NCBI RefSeq assembly: GCF_017874035.1
Contig: NZ_JAGGKV010000016.1
Span: 62,001 to 126,000, forward strand
Reading direction: 5' to 3'
Origin: Paenibacillus aceris
Lineage (GTDB): Bacteria > Bacillota > Bacilli > Paenibacillales > NBRC-103111
Length of the DNA: 64,000 nucleotides
Shown here: positions 32,042 through 41,552 of the stretch, in pieces
How the letters are laid out: every line of letters starts with the position of its first letter
How positions within the stretch are numbered: position 1 is the first letter of the stretch
The notes under the pieces: model-generated
The model's input: only the letters and a program-made list of their open reading frames with translations
Told to the model about the DNA's origin: nothing
Databases searched by the model: none
Position numbers and translations under genes: made by a program

Positions 32042-35000
32042 ATGAGGTTATTTAGTAGACTAATACCGTTATTTATGGCAGTAGTTCTTGCAGTAAGTGG
32101 ATTGCTTCAACTTCCCAACGCAGCTAATGCCGCTACAGCTACGGATTATGTATCTGTAACAAAAACCGTGAGTCCTTCTTCGATTACAACGAAAGAAGAA
32201 GCAGAAGTAACTCTTAGTATTCAAGGTACACCTCCGGTAAACGTAGTCAAGCCTAACGATGTTATTTTGATCATCGATAGGTCGGGTAGTATGGCCCAAG
32301 AAAACAAAATGGCGAGCGCAAGAGAAGGTGCCAAAGGATTTATTGATCTTATGGATTTGACCAAGCACCGTGTAGGTATTGTTGATTTTAGTTCTGATTC
32401 GAAGAGCTTTCCGCTTACGACAGATGCGACAGCGGCTAAAAACTACATCGATACGCTAACTCAGGGAGGATCTACCGCAACAGGTGATGCTATTTCTAAA
32501 GCAATCGAGCTGCTTGCTGGACATCGACCAGAGGCTCAGCCGGTTATCGTTATTCTCACGGATGGCGATGCAACGGTAGGACAACCCTCTCCATACGAAT
32601 ATGCCCTTCAAAAGGCAAATGAGGCTAAGGATGCAGGGATTGTTTTTTATACCATCGCTTTGTTGCTATCAACGGATAATGCTGATACCAGCGGACCTAA
32701 CAAATTGTTGAAAGATATGGCAACAACTGCTCATCATCATCATTTTGTGTTAGGATCGGTAGGATTAGCTGATATTTACAATGCAATTGTTAAAGAAATT
32801 GGTATGGCAAGTGCATACGATGTGGTTGTAACAGATACAGTAACAAATGATTTTGATATCGTTCCTGGATCTTATGACAATAACATTCCTAAGCCCGTGG
32901 TAAATGGAAATACACTAACTTGGAATTTCGTTGAGTTAAAGACAGATGTCCTTACCTTTAAATACAAAATCAAGCCAAGAAGTCCTAATAAAAAAGGAAA
33001 TCTTCTTATCTCAGCTTACACGTCTAATATCGTGTATAAAGATTATACAGGTGCCGCAAGAACGAAAGTAATACCTGTTCCTTATGTTACGGTTACTTAT
33101 CCCACACCGATCATTTCCTCACTTGTTCAAGACAGTGGAAACATTAAAGGCGGGGAAACAGTTATCATTAACGGAGATAACTTCAGACCTAACCCAACAG
33201 TATATTTTGGAACGAAACAAGCAACCAATGTACAATATATAGATTCGACTAAGCTATCGGTTACGGCTCCATCTGGAACGCAAGGTACAGTTGTAGTTAC
33301 ACTTACTAATGATGATTTGCAATCTGCTCAATCATCCTATCGTTATAAGGCCAATCCTACAGTAACCTCCATTACACCGAACATTGGGCCACTTCCTGGG
33401 GGCAACCAAGTCGTAATAACCGGTCAGTATTTTACGGAAGGTGCAAAGGTTGAATTCGGTAATGTTGTAGCAAGTAGTGTTTCTTCTAACACTACGACCC
33501 TAACTGTCACCGCTCCAGCAGGCGCATCTGCAGGTCCAGTAGAAGTTAAAGTTACAAATCTTGATGGTACCAACGTAGTTGTGCCAAATGGGTATTTATA
33601 TTTGGATGCTCCGACGATAACTTCGTTAACGCCAAATTCAGGAGTAACCACAGGTGGACAAGCTATCACCATTACGGGTACTAATTTTGTCAACGGAACA
33701 AAAGTATATTTTGGAACGAAAGAAGCCCAAACAACATTTGTTTCCACTACGCAATTGGCAGCTACAACTCCAGCTTGGGCAAAAGCGGAGTCGGTAGATA
33801 TTAAGGTTGTTAATCCTGACAACCAACTATCTGTATTGACACAAGGATATACTTATATCAACCCAGATCCAACGATTACTTCCATTTCACCTAACAATGG
33901 GAGCGTTACGGGCGGAACTATTGCAACCATCACAGGAACCGGTTTCCTAAGTGGAGCCAAAGTTTTTTTCGATGAAACAGAGCTTACGGCTGTTACTTTT
34001 CTTACGGATACATCCATCCGCGTGAAAACACCTGTATGGTTAACTGCTGAGGCTGTTGATGTTAAGGTTGTCAATCCGGACACGAAGAGCGCTATTTCTG
34101 CTGATGCGTTTACCTACAACCCGCTTCCTGCACCTACATTGACTTCAATTGCACCGGTTAACGGTCCATTAGCCGGAGGAACTTCTGTTACGATTTCAGG
34201 TGCAAACTTCGTAAGTGGGACTAAAATTTACTTAGATGCTCAAGAAATCACCGGAGTTACTTTTCTGTCCGCAACTCAGTTGAAATTTACTACCCCAGCT
34301 TGGTCAACTGCTGAAGCTGTAGATATTAAAGTTGTAAACCCTGATGCTCAGTCTGCGTTACTTGCGGATAGTTTCACGTTCTTAGCGCCTCAGCCAAAAC
34401 CAGCTCCAACTGTTGAGAATGTAACTGGAAACAATGGTGATTTGGCAGGTGGACTGATTGTTACCATTAATGGACAAAACTACGTAAGTGGAGCAAAAGT
34501 TTTCTTTGATAGTACTGAATTAGCTACGACTTTCATGAGTGCTAATCAATTAAAAGTTAAAACCCCTGCTTGGACAACGGCTGGAGCTATTACAGTTAAA
34601 GTAGTAAATCCGGACAATCAGGAAGGAGCACTATCAGCTGCGTTTACCTACATAGCACCACCACCACCTCCAGCCCCAGTGGTAGATAGCGTCTCCCCGA
34701 ACAGTGGTGACTTGACTGGTGGAATATATATTTTTATTAACGGACAAAATTATGTAAGTGGAGCTAAAGTGTTTTTTGATAGTATAGAAGTTCCTGCAAC
34801 CTTCTTTAACAGTACACAATTAAAACTTAAAACGCCTGTTTGGACAACTCCCGGGGCAGTAACAGTTAAGGTGGTAAATCCAGATGGGCAAGAATCTACG
34901 CTTGCAGGAGGATTTACTTATTTAGCACCACCACCACCTCCAGCTCCAGTAATTTCAAACATTTCTCCTAATAATGGTCTTCTAGCTGGAGGAATATTTA

Positions 35001-35728
35001 TTTTAGTAAACGGACAGAACTTTGTGAGTGGAGCGAAAGTCTATTTTAACAATGTAGAAGTTCCAGGGACGTTTATGTCCTCTAACCAAATAAAGATCAA
35101 ATCACCTGCTTGGGCAGTAGCCGAGTCCGTAAACGTAACGGTAACCAACCCTGATAACCAAACGGTTACCTTGCCGGGAGGATTTACTTATACTTTACCA
35201 CCTGGACCGACAGTGACCAGCTTGTCTCCGAATAGCGGTCCACAAGCCGGAGGTACATTGCTTGTGATTAACGGAGCAAATTTCACAACAACATCTAGAG
35301 CTTTCTTCAAAACAACGGAACTTCCCGTAACATATCTTAATGGAACTCAATTGCGGGTTAAAACCCCTGCATGGCCTTCAGGTGAAACAGTGGATATAAA
35401 AGTGTTAAATCCAGATGGGCAAAATAGTACTCTAGTCGGTGGCTATACGTTTATTTCACCTCCACCGGCCCCAGCTCCAACTATTACCTCCGTGTCCCCC
35501 AACAGTGGGGTTAAAGCTGGTGGCAATCTGATTACGGTAAACGGTACAAACTTTGTTAGTGGAGCACAAGTTTATATTAATAATGTTTCAGCCGGTACGA
35601 CCTTCTATGGCACGACTCAGTTGCGTGTGAGAGTTCCTGCCTCTGCAACGATAGGGGCAGTAGATGTAAAAGTAGTTAATCCGGATGGACAAACCGTATC
35701 TTTGACAGCTGGATATACGTATAATTAA
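32042..35728 (+). CDS. Giant secreted vWA protein with ten IPT/TIG repeats (1228 aa)
   Basis: After a signal peptide (about 1-31, ending NAANA) comes a von Willebrand A domain (about 70-255) with a complete metal site: DRSGS, the threonine in GGSTATGDA and DGD in ILTDGDATVG. Next is a DUF11-like beta region and then ten IPT/TIG Ig-like repeats of about 85 residues, each beginning like PTITSISPNNGSVTGG and followed by NF-SGAKVYF, several joined by Pro-rich linkers. There is no LPXTG, SLH or C-terminal membrane anchor, so attachment is unclear. AGGAGGA precedes the ATG. It is probably an adhesive or structural surface protein; its place after the flagellar genes is striking. Confidence 0.88.
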   Translation: MRLFSRLIPLFMAVVLAVSGLLQLPNAANAATATDYVSVTKTVSPSSITTKEEAEVTLSIQGTPPVNVVKPNDVILIIDRSGSMAQENKMASAREGAKGFIDLMDLTKHRVGIVDFSSDSKSFPLTTDATAAKNYIDTLTQGGSTATGDAISKAIELLAGHRPEAQPVIVILTDGDATVGQPSPYEYALQKANEAKDAGIVFYTIALLLSTDNADTSGPNKLLKDMATTAHHHHFVLGSVGLADIYNAIVKEIGMASAYDVVVTDTVTNDFDIVPGSYDNNIPKPVVNGNTLTWNFVELKTDVLTFKYKIKPRSPNKKGNLLISAYTSNIVYKDYTGAARTKVIPVPYVTVTYPTPIISSLVQDSGNIKGGETVIINGDNFRPNPTVYFGTKQATNVQYIDSTKLSVTAPSGTQGTVVVTLTNDDLQSAQSSYRYKANPTVTSITPNIGPLPGGNQVVITGQYFTEGAKVEFGNVVASSVSSNTTTLTVTAPAGASAGPVEVKVTNLDGTNVVVPNGYLYLDAPTITSLTPNSGVTTGGQAITITGTNFVNGTKVYFGTKEAQTTFVSTTQLAATTPAWAKAESVDIKVVNPDNQLSVLTQGYTYINPDPTITSISPNNGSVTGGTIATITGTGFLSGAKVFFDETELTAVTFLTDTSIRVKTPVWLTAEAVDVKVVNPDTKSAISADAFTYNPLPAPTLTSIAPVNGPLAGGTSVTISGANFVSGTKIYLDAQEITGVTFLSATQLKFTTPAWSTAEAVDIKVVNPDAQSALLADSFTFLAPQPKPAPTVENVTGNNGDLAGGLIVTINGQNYVSGAKVFFDSTELATTFMSANQLKVKTPAWTTAGAITVKVVNPDNQEGALSAAFTYIAPPPPPAPVVDSVSPNSGDLTGGIYIFINGQNYVSGAKVFFDSIEVPATFFNSTQLKLKTPVWTTPGAVTVKVVNPDGQESTLAGGFTYLAPPPPPAPVISNISPNNGLLAGGIFILVNGQNFVSGAKVYFNNVEVPGTFMSSNQIKIKSPAWAVAESVNVTVTNPDNQTVTLPGGFTYTLPPGPTVTSLSPNSGPQAGGTLLVINGANFTTTSRAFFKTTELPVTYLNGTQLRVKTPAWPSGETVDIKVLNPDGQNSTLVGGYTFISPPPAPAPTITSVSPNSGVKAGGNLITVNGTNFVSGAQVYINNVSAGTTFYGTTQLRVRVPASATIGAVDVKVVNPDGQTVSLTAGYTYN

Positions 35729-35752
35729 ATAAATATGATATGAAATGATGTG

Positions 35753-35778
35753 GGTGTCTGTAAAAGGGCACCTTTTTT
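35753..35778 (+). terminator. Intrinsic terminator of the vWA/TIG gene
   Basis: GGTGTC and GGCACC pair (one G-U) around an eight-base loop, followed by six T. Confidence 0.75.
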
Positions 35779-35809
35779 CTTTAAATATTACTAAAATGGG
35801 GTTTAAATT

Positions 35810-36922
35810 ATGAAGCTACCTATTTCGGTTTGCATCCTTGCTAAAAATGAAGAACAGCATGTTTCTAAATGCCTTAAATCTATTATCCCTTTTGTTAACG
35901 AAATTGTATTTATAGATACTGGATCCAAAGACAAGACCATGGAAATTGCGCGACAGCATGAAGTAAATGTACTTGAAAAGAGTTGGAATCTTAATTTCAG
36001 CGAAATGAGAAATTACGCAATCTCAGAGGCAAAAGAATCTTTTATTATGATGATGGATGCTGATGAGGAGTTATCTCCCGGAAGTGCTGCTGCTCTTCAA
36101 CAAATTTGCTCATTAAAAGAAGGGCAAGCGGGAAGAGTGCAAATTGTGAGTCATACCAATAACGAGAATATTGCAATAAGCCGCATTACAAGGGTTTTTC
36201 CAAATGATGCTCGATACTGTTATGAAGGAAGGATCCACGAACAGTTAGTATTTCAAAAAGATAAAGTTCATTGTATTTCATACATTAATTTGGATATTAA
36301 ACTTTACCACTATGGATATACGAAGGATTCAATCCTATTAAAAAATAAAACGGAACGTAATCTGCAATTGCTATTATTGCAACAAGAAGAAAACTCTAAT
36401 GATTCTTATAATTTATTTCAACTAGGCAGAACTTACTATGTACAAAAAGAATATGAAGAGGCCGAAACTTACTTATACCGTGCACTCCATTTGACACAAA
36501 GTAATTACAATGAATTTCCATTCCATTCTTCAATTCTGGCGACTTTAGGCCATGTTCTTCTGCAGCAAAGGAAATTTGAAGCCCTGTTTAAATTGCTTCA
36601 AGTTGGGGTTGAAATTTATCCCGATTATACCGATTTATATTTTATATACGTAAATGCTTTAGTTCAAAAGCAGGATCCATCTCATATAGCTTATATTCCC
36701 GAGGTCCTGCAATATTGCTTAAAATTGGGTGAAACAAATGATTTGAAATATGAAACCGTAAAAGGTGTTGGCTCTTTTCAAGCTCATTACAATTTGGGGA
36801 TTTATTTTGAGCTAACGGGACAAAGAGAGTTGGCTAAGCATCATTATGAAGCAAGCGCGGCGGAGCATTTTAATCCAGCCATATTTAGGTTAAAAGCGTT
36901 GGAGACATCATCTAGTGAATAG
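35810..36922 (+). CDS. Family 2 glycosyltransferase with TPR repeats (370 aa)
   Basis: The N-terminal GT-A domain (about 1-190) has SVCILAKNEEQHVSKCLKSI, FIDTGSKDKTMEIA and the metal-binding MMDADEEL, followed by an acceptor-side RIHEQL segment. About 200-365 are TPR-like helical pairs (YNLFQLGRTYYVQKEYEEAETYLYRAL). Such fusions often modify proteins in place, the TPR part holding the polypeptide. No membrane segment is visible. Together with the next two genes it probably builds a glycan on a surface protein, flagellin being the nearest candidate. Confidence 0.85.
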   Translation: MKLPISVCILAKNEEQHVSKCLKSIIPFVNEIVFIDTGSKDKTMEIARQHEVNVLEKSWNLNFSEMRNYAISEAKESFIMMMDADEELSPGSAAALQQICSLKEGQAGRVQIVSHTNNENIAISRITRVFPNDARYCYEGRIHEQLVFQKDKVHCISYINLDIKLYHYGYTKDSILLKNKTERNLQLLLLQQEENSNDSYNLFQLGRTYYVQKEYEEAETYLYRALHLTQSNYNEFPFHSSILATLGHVLLQQRKFEALFKLLQVGVEIYPDYTDLYFIYVNALVQKQDPSHIAYIPEVLQYCLKLGETNDLKYETVKGVGSFQAHYNLGIYFELTGQRELAKHHYEASAAEHFNPAIFRLKALETSSSE

Positions 36923-36932
36923 GAGCTAAGTA

Positions 36933-38834
36933 ATGAAACATCAAAAGATCTCTCTATGCATGATAGTAAAGAACGAGGAACGCAGTATTGAAAGGTGTTT
37001 AAACAGCGTAAAAGATATCGTAGATGAAATGATTATCGTGGATACCGGATCTACAGACCGTACAATCGAACTCATTCAGGCTATAGAGCATAATAATCTA
37101 AAATTGCTGCACTATAATTGGATTAACGATTTTGCAGATGCGAGGAACTTTTCAATTCAGCAAGCCATAGGCAACTATATTTTGCAAATGGATGCGGATG
37201 AATTTTTGGATGAAACTAAATCTCATTTATTACATAAATTAGAGCATGATTGCTACTTGCTGCGTATACGAAACGATTTAGGTAATGGTATGGCTGAATT
37301 TCATTATTCTTATCGTCTTTTTAGAAATGGAATAGGTTTGCGTTATAATGGGGCATTACATGAACAAATCGATACCACTGAATTAAATAAAGGAAAATTG
37401 AATGCCACAATTCATCATGATGGATACTTGCCACAAATCATTCAAAATAAAAATAAGTCGGATCGAAATATGAATATCCTCCTCCAAGAAGTAGAAGACC
37501 ACCCAACTGCTTTTAACTACTATAACTTGGGGCTGCAATATAACTTAGAAAATAAATATGAAGAGGCAGTACAGGCTTTTAAAAAATCTTTTCAGATTGG
37601 TTGTCAGTATACGTTCTCAAGCAGAATGATGGTTTATCTTGCTAAGTGTTTACTTGAGCTAAAACAATATACTGAAGCGCTGTCGATTCTCGATGACAGT
37701 AATCATCTTTACGGAGAAAATAAAGACTATTACTACTATAAGGGACTTATTTACGATTCCTTAGGTTATATTCGTGACGCGGAGACATGTTTTCTGAAAT
37801 GTCTGGAGCTGGGTGAAGATCAAGACTCTAGTCTCTTTTTAAACGGAGTGGAAGGAACGGGATCTTATCTAGCAATGGCACAGTTAGCAGAGATATATAT
37901 GAAGGAGAATCGAAAAGAAGAAGCGTTGAAATTTTTAGTAATGGCTATTCAACTGAATCCTTCTTGTACTCCATTGATAATACCTATGCTTGAGATTTTG
38001 ACGAATGTGCCACATGAAAAGCTTTTTGGACAGTTAATTCGCATTTGGCCAGTGCAAGAAACTGAGCATGTCAGATCAATTGCAAATGCATTATTCCAGT
38101 TGCGCCACCCGTTGTTGCTCTCTTTCATGGAATGTTACTCACTGAACTTTTCTAAAGAGGCTGAAATTTATGTGGATATTGCTAATAAAGATTATGATGG
38201 CGCTTTGCAATCTTGCATGAAGATGGAAGAGCCACTAACGGGTCAAATTCGTGATTGGCTGTTCTTGGCTGTAGTTAGCGGAAACCAGGAACTGTTGAAG
38301 AAATGTCGAAATCAATTAAACTTGAGAGACAAAGAATTTAAATTTTTGACTCAACTTGTGGGGCGGAAGGAACTGCAAAGGGTCACTCTATCCGATACTG
38401 TGTCCGATGTGTTGGAGACGTTAATGCGTGATTTAATGATACATCGGGAGTTTGAAATTATGGACTATTTTTCCCGTTATTTTTTTGATCCTAATCTTAA
38501 ATATTTATTGGCTAGACAACTCAAAAAATTTGGTTTTAATGAGTTGGCACTAGATGCTTTAGTTGAAGCAGAAGATCAAATTACACGGGAGGCAATTTAC
38601 ATCCTTACAGGGGATATATTACATGAGTTAGGCAAAGTAGGCGATGCTTATTATTATTACGAGCAAGCTTTAACTATCAACAATACATTTGAAACAACTT
38701 ATAAAATGTTAAAGATTTCTCAAGAAGCAGAAGATTCAATTAAATATAAAGAGCTATTAAAAGAGTTAAGGAAGTTTAAGCCGCATTCCCCTTGGGCAGA
38801 ACAAGAGCAAGTGTTTCCCCTGTTAGTTTTGTAA
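36933..38834 (+). CDS. Family 2 glycosyltransferase with long TPR region (633 aa)
   Basis: It has a GT-A domain at about 1-190 with SLCMIVKNEERSIERCLNSV, IVDTGSTDRTIEL and LQMDADEFLD, then at least six TPR-like units (for example YYNLGLQYNLENKYEEAVQAFKKSF and ALKFLVMAIQLNPS) through residue ~620. It begins ten bases after the preceding gene and is clearly related to it, so the pair probably arose by duplication. A strong terminator follows at 38882. Its substrate is unknown. Confidence 0.85.
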   Translation: MKHQKISLCMIVKNEERSIERCLNSVKDIVDEMIIVDTGSTDRTIELIQAIEHNNLKLLHYNWINDFADARNFSIQQAIGNYILQMDADEFLDETKSHLLHKLEHDCYLLRIRNDLGNGMAEFHYSYRLFRNGIGLRYNGALHEQIDTTELNKGKLNATIHHDGYLPQIIQNKNKSDRNMNILLQEVEDHPTAFNYYNLGLQYNLENKYEEAVQAFKKSFQIGCQYTFSSRMMVYLAKCLLELKQYTEALSILDDSNHLYGENKDYYYYKGLIYDSLGYIRDAETCFLKCLELGEDQDSSLFLNGVEGTGSYLAMAQLAEIYMKENRKEEALKFLVMAIQLNPSCTPLIIPMLEILTNVPHEKLFGQLIRIWPVQETEHVRSIANALFQLRHPLLLSFMECYSLNFSKEAEIYVDIANKDYDGALQSCMKMEEPLTGQIRDWLFLAVVSGNQELLKKCRNQLNLRDKEFKFLTQLVGRKELQRVTLSDTVSDVLETLMRDLMIHREFEIMDYFSRYFFDPNLKYLLARQLKKFGFNELALDALVEAEDQITREAIYILTGDILHELGKVGDAYYYYEQALTINNTFETTYKMLKISQEAEDSIKYKELLKELRKFKPHSPWAEQEQVFPLLVL

Positions 38835-38881
38835 TACAAGGTATTGCTCATGTCTAGTAATAACAAGGATTGTATAAAAAC

Positions 38882-38911
38882 AAAAGGAAGCCTTCCAAAT
38901 GCTTCCTTTTT
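38882..38911 (+). terminator. Intrinsic terminator after the paired glycosyltransferases
   Basis: AAAAGGAAGC and GCTTCCTTTT form a perfect ten-base stem with a nine-base loop, then T. It splits the glycosyltransferase block into two transcription units; the second begins before 39026, where no convincing promoter could be assigned. Confidence 0.88.
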
Positions 38912-39025
38912 GTTGAACCTTCATTTATGAATCTAAAATGACGATATAAGAAGGAGCCAAGTACTGATCAAATAGACTTACCGAGTCGAAATTCAACTTA
39001 TATTAACTAGTAAAGGAAATAGCCA

Positions 39026-40765
39026 ATGAAAAATAATATCGAAAGCCTTATTAACGCTGGGAAATTGGAAGATGCCAAGTTTTTATTAGCTGAGTTCAGT
39101 GGAATGGGTGGTATGGATTGGGAGATTTACTCCATGAATGGGGTCATAGCTATCCTAGAAAATCGGCTAGAAGAAGCAGAGACTGTACTACTAGAAGGAA
39201 TTGAGTTATATAGCCACTGTTTCGATCTACTCTACAACCTGGGATACACCTATCAAGTGGGTAATAAAACTGACTTGGCAATTAGTTATTATGGAAGAGC
39301 ACTAGAAGTGGCCGTGGATCCAGAAATAAAAGACCAAATTAGAAAAAGCATTCAACAACTAGTTGAAAATCATGCGGAAAGTAAACCCCTCGTAAGTATT
39401 GTGTTGCTTGCTTATAATCATTTGGATTATACAAAGTTAGCAGTGGAAAGTATTTATAAATATACATCGCATATCAACTTTGAATTAATTACAGTAAATA
39501 ATGGATCTTCAGATGGAACAAGAGAATATTTCGATAGTCTGCCAAATAAGAAGAAAATCCACTTGGACGAGAATGTAGGGCCAGTTAATGGTTTTAATAT
39601 AGGAATGAAAGCAGCTGAAGGCAAGTATACGGCGGCTGTTTGTAACGATTTCATTTTTACAACAAGGTGGCTGGACAACTTATTAATTTGTATAGAGTCT
39701 GACGAGAAAATTGGTTTTGTTTCTCCTGGTTCTAGTAATATTAGTAACCATCAAATGATTCAAGGGAATTATAGCAATTTGGAAGAAATGCAGCGATTCG
39801 CGGAACAATATAACCAATCTGATGCAAGCAAGTGGGAGGAGCGGGTTAGATTGCTTCCTTGTGTTTTAATGGTTCGCACCGATCTTCTAAAGGAGATTGG
39901 TTATTTCGATCCAGAGTTTTACTTCGGGGAATTTGCTGACGACGATATAAGTTTCAGAATACGAAGAGCCGGTTACAAGTTGATTTTTGCAAGGGATACA
40001 TTTACATATCATTTTGGCTCCATAACGACTGGTGTAGATCAGAAAGAAAATAGTTCACTTGAAGTTAGTAGAAAGATTTTTATGGAGAAGCACGGGATAG
40101 ATTCGTGGAATGATGCGAATTTTGATTTAAACCTTGTCTCCTCTTTGGATGTCACCAGCAATCAAGAAAGTGTGAGTATACTTGGAATTAACTCCAGATG
40201 CGGTGGGACACCGTTACAATTAAAAAATAAGTTGAATGAGCATGGTTTACATAATGTAAGTATTGATAATTTTACTGAGGATAGGAAGTATTTAATAGAT
40301 CTAAAGACTGTTTCTGAACGTTCAGCATGCGGTAATGTTGTCGACATAAAGCATCTATTTGCGGACAGAAAATACGATTATATTATTTTTGGTGAAGGTA
40401 TTGAACGGTGTAATAGTATTGAACAGACTGTTGCGGATCTAGTAACATTGATGAAAAATGACGGTCAGCTAGTTTTTAAAATTAGGAATGGTTCTAATTA
40501 TATAAGAGTTGCAAACCTGATCCTGGGGAATGTTCTGTCCAACGAAAATGAGCCGCAAGTTACTTACTTGAATAAAGAAAAATTTCTTTCTATCCTAATA
40601 AAGCACGGACTGGTCATTAAAAGTGTGATTGCAGTTACACAGGAGGTTCCTAGTGGAGACAAAGAAATTATCAAATATTTAGCTGGGGTCTCAACAAATC
40701 AAAAAGAGGCTACCGAAAGTATGCTATCGACGTTGGATTATATTATTACTGCGACATTGTCATAA
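39026..40765 (+). CDS. TPR - family 2 glycosyltransferase - methyltransferase-like fusion (579 aa)
   Basis: The domain order differs from its neighbours. TPR-like helices come first (about 1-110: LEEAETVLLEGIELYSHCFDLLYNLGYTYQVGNKTDLAISYYGRALEV); a GT-2 domain of the rhamnosyltransferase kind follows (about 120-360: VSIVLLAYNHLDYTKLAVESI, NNGSSDGTREYF, FADDDISFRIRRAGY). A C-terminal segment (about 385-579) looks like a degenerate SAM-methyltransferase fold (ILGINSRCGGTP, YIIFGEGIERCNSIEQTVADLVTLMKNDGQLVFKIRN). AAAGGAAAT precedes the ATG. It leads the sugar-nucleotide gene run. Confidence 0.8.
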   Translation: MKNNIESLINAGKLEDAKFLLAEFSGMGGMDWEIYSMNGVIAILENRLEEAETVLLEGIELYSHCFDLLYNLGYTYQVGNKTDLAISYYGRALEVAVDPEIKDQIRKSIQQLVENHAESKPLVSIVLLAYNHLDYTKLAVESIYKYTSHINFELITVNNGSSDGTREYFDSLPNKKKIHLDENVGPVNGFNIGMKAAEGKYTAAVCNDFIFTTRWLDNLLICIESDEKIGFVSPGSSNISNHQMIQGNYSNLEEMQRFAEQYNQSDASKWEERVRLLPCVLMVRTDLLKEIGYFDPEFYFGEFADDDISFRIRRAGYKLIFARDTFTYHFGSITTGVDQKENSSLEVSRKIFMEKHGIDSWNDANFDLNLVSSLDVTSNQESVSILGINSRCGGTPLQLKNKLNEHGLHNVSIDNFTEDRKYLIDLKTVSERSACGNVVDIKHLFADRKYDYIIFGEGIERCNSIEQTVADLVTLMKNDGQLVFKIRNGSNYIRVANLILGNVLSNENEPQVTYLNKEKFLSILIKHGLVIKSVIAVTQEVPSGDKEIIKYLAGVSTNQKEATESMLSTLDYIITATLS

Positions 40766-40778
40766 AAGGGGAGTTCAC

Positions 40779-41552
40779 ATGAAAGCGGTAATACTCGCTG
40801 GCGGTTTGGGAACTAGATTAAGCGAAGAAACAAGTACAAGACCAAAGCCTATGGTTGAGATTGGAGGTAATCCAATCTTATGGCACATAATGAAGTCTTA
40901 CTCACATTATGGAATTAATGATTTTATTATTTGCCTGGGTTATAAGGGGTATGTTATTAAAGAGTATTTTGCCAATTATTATTTGCACCAATCTAATGTA
41001 ACCTTTGATTTGAGAGAAAATAGTCTAGAAATTCATGATAACTATAGTGAGCCATGGAAGGTTACCCTCGTTGACACAGGCATAGATACGCAAACAGGCG
41101 GTCGTTTAAAAAGAGTTCAGAAGTATGTGGGTAATGAGCCGTTTTGTTTCACCTACGGTGATGGAGTAAGTGATGTGAATATTACAGAACTAATTGAATT
41201 TCACTACAAACAACATAAGCTAGCTACACTCACTGCTGTTGATCCTCCTGGTCGATACGGAGCTCTTGAAATGAACGATGACATGATTCGTCGTTTCCGT
41301 GAGAAACCTCAAGGAGCAGATAGCTGGATTAACGGTGGCTATTTCGTCTTAAGTCCAGAAGTCTTTGACCTCATTGAAGGAGATACTACAATTTGGGAGC
41401 GGGGTCCGCTTGAGCAATTAGCGGCAACTGGTGAGCTTGCTGGCTTTAAGCATGATGGTTTTTGGTTGCCTATGGATACACTCCGTGATCGAATGCGGCT
41501 TGAGGAATTATGGAGTACCAATCAAGCTCCTTGGAAAGTGTGGAGGTCATGA
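40779..41552 (+). CDS. rfbF: Glucose-1-phosphate cytidylyltransferase
   Basis: It makes CDP-glucose from glucose 1-phosphate and CTP. The 257-residue product has the nucleotidyltransferase signature MKAVILAGGLGTRLSEETSTRPKPMVEIG and the family stretches KGYVIKEYF, FTYGDGVSDVN and GGYFVLSPEVFDLIEGDTTIWERGPLEQLA. AAAGGGGAG precedes the ATG. Its last four bases overlap the start of rfbG (ATGA), so the first two steps of the CDP-sugar pathway are translationally coupled. Confidence 0.95.
   Translation: MKAVILAGGLGTRLSEETSTRPKPMVEIGGNPILWHIMKSYSHYGINDFIICLGYKGYVIKEYFANYYLHQSNVTFDLRENSLEIHDNYSEPWKVTLVDTGIDTQTGGRLKRVQKYVGNEPFCFTYGDGVSDVNITELIEFHYKQHKLATLTAVDPPGRYGALEMNDDMIRRFREKPQGADSWINGGYFVLSPEVFDLIEGDTTIWERGPLEQLAATGELAGFKHDGFWLPMDTLRDRMRLEELWSTNQAPWKVWRS

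Noticed and set aside
32042..35728. CRISPR array or DNA tandem repeat in the TIG region
   Set aside because: The periodicity is that of protein repeats of about 85 residues with diverged codons; there are no spacers or cas genes.
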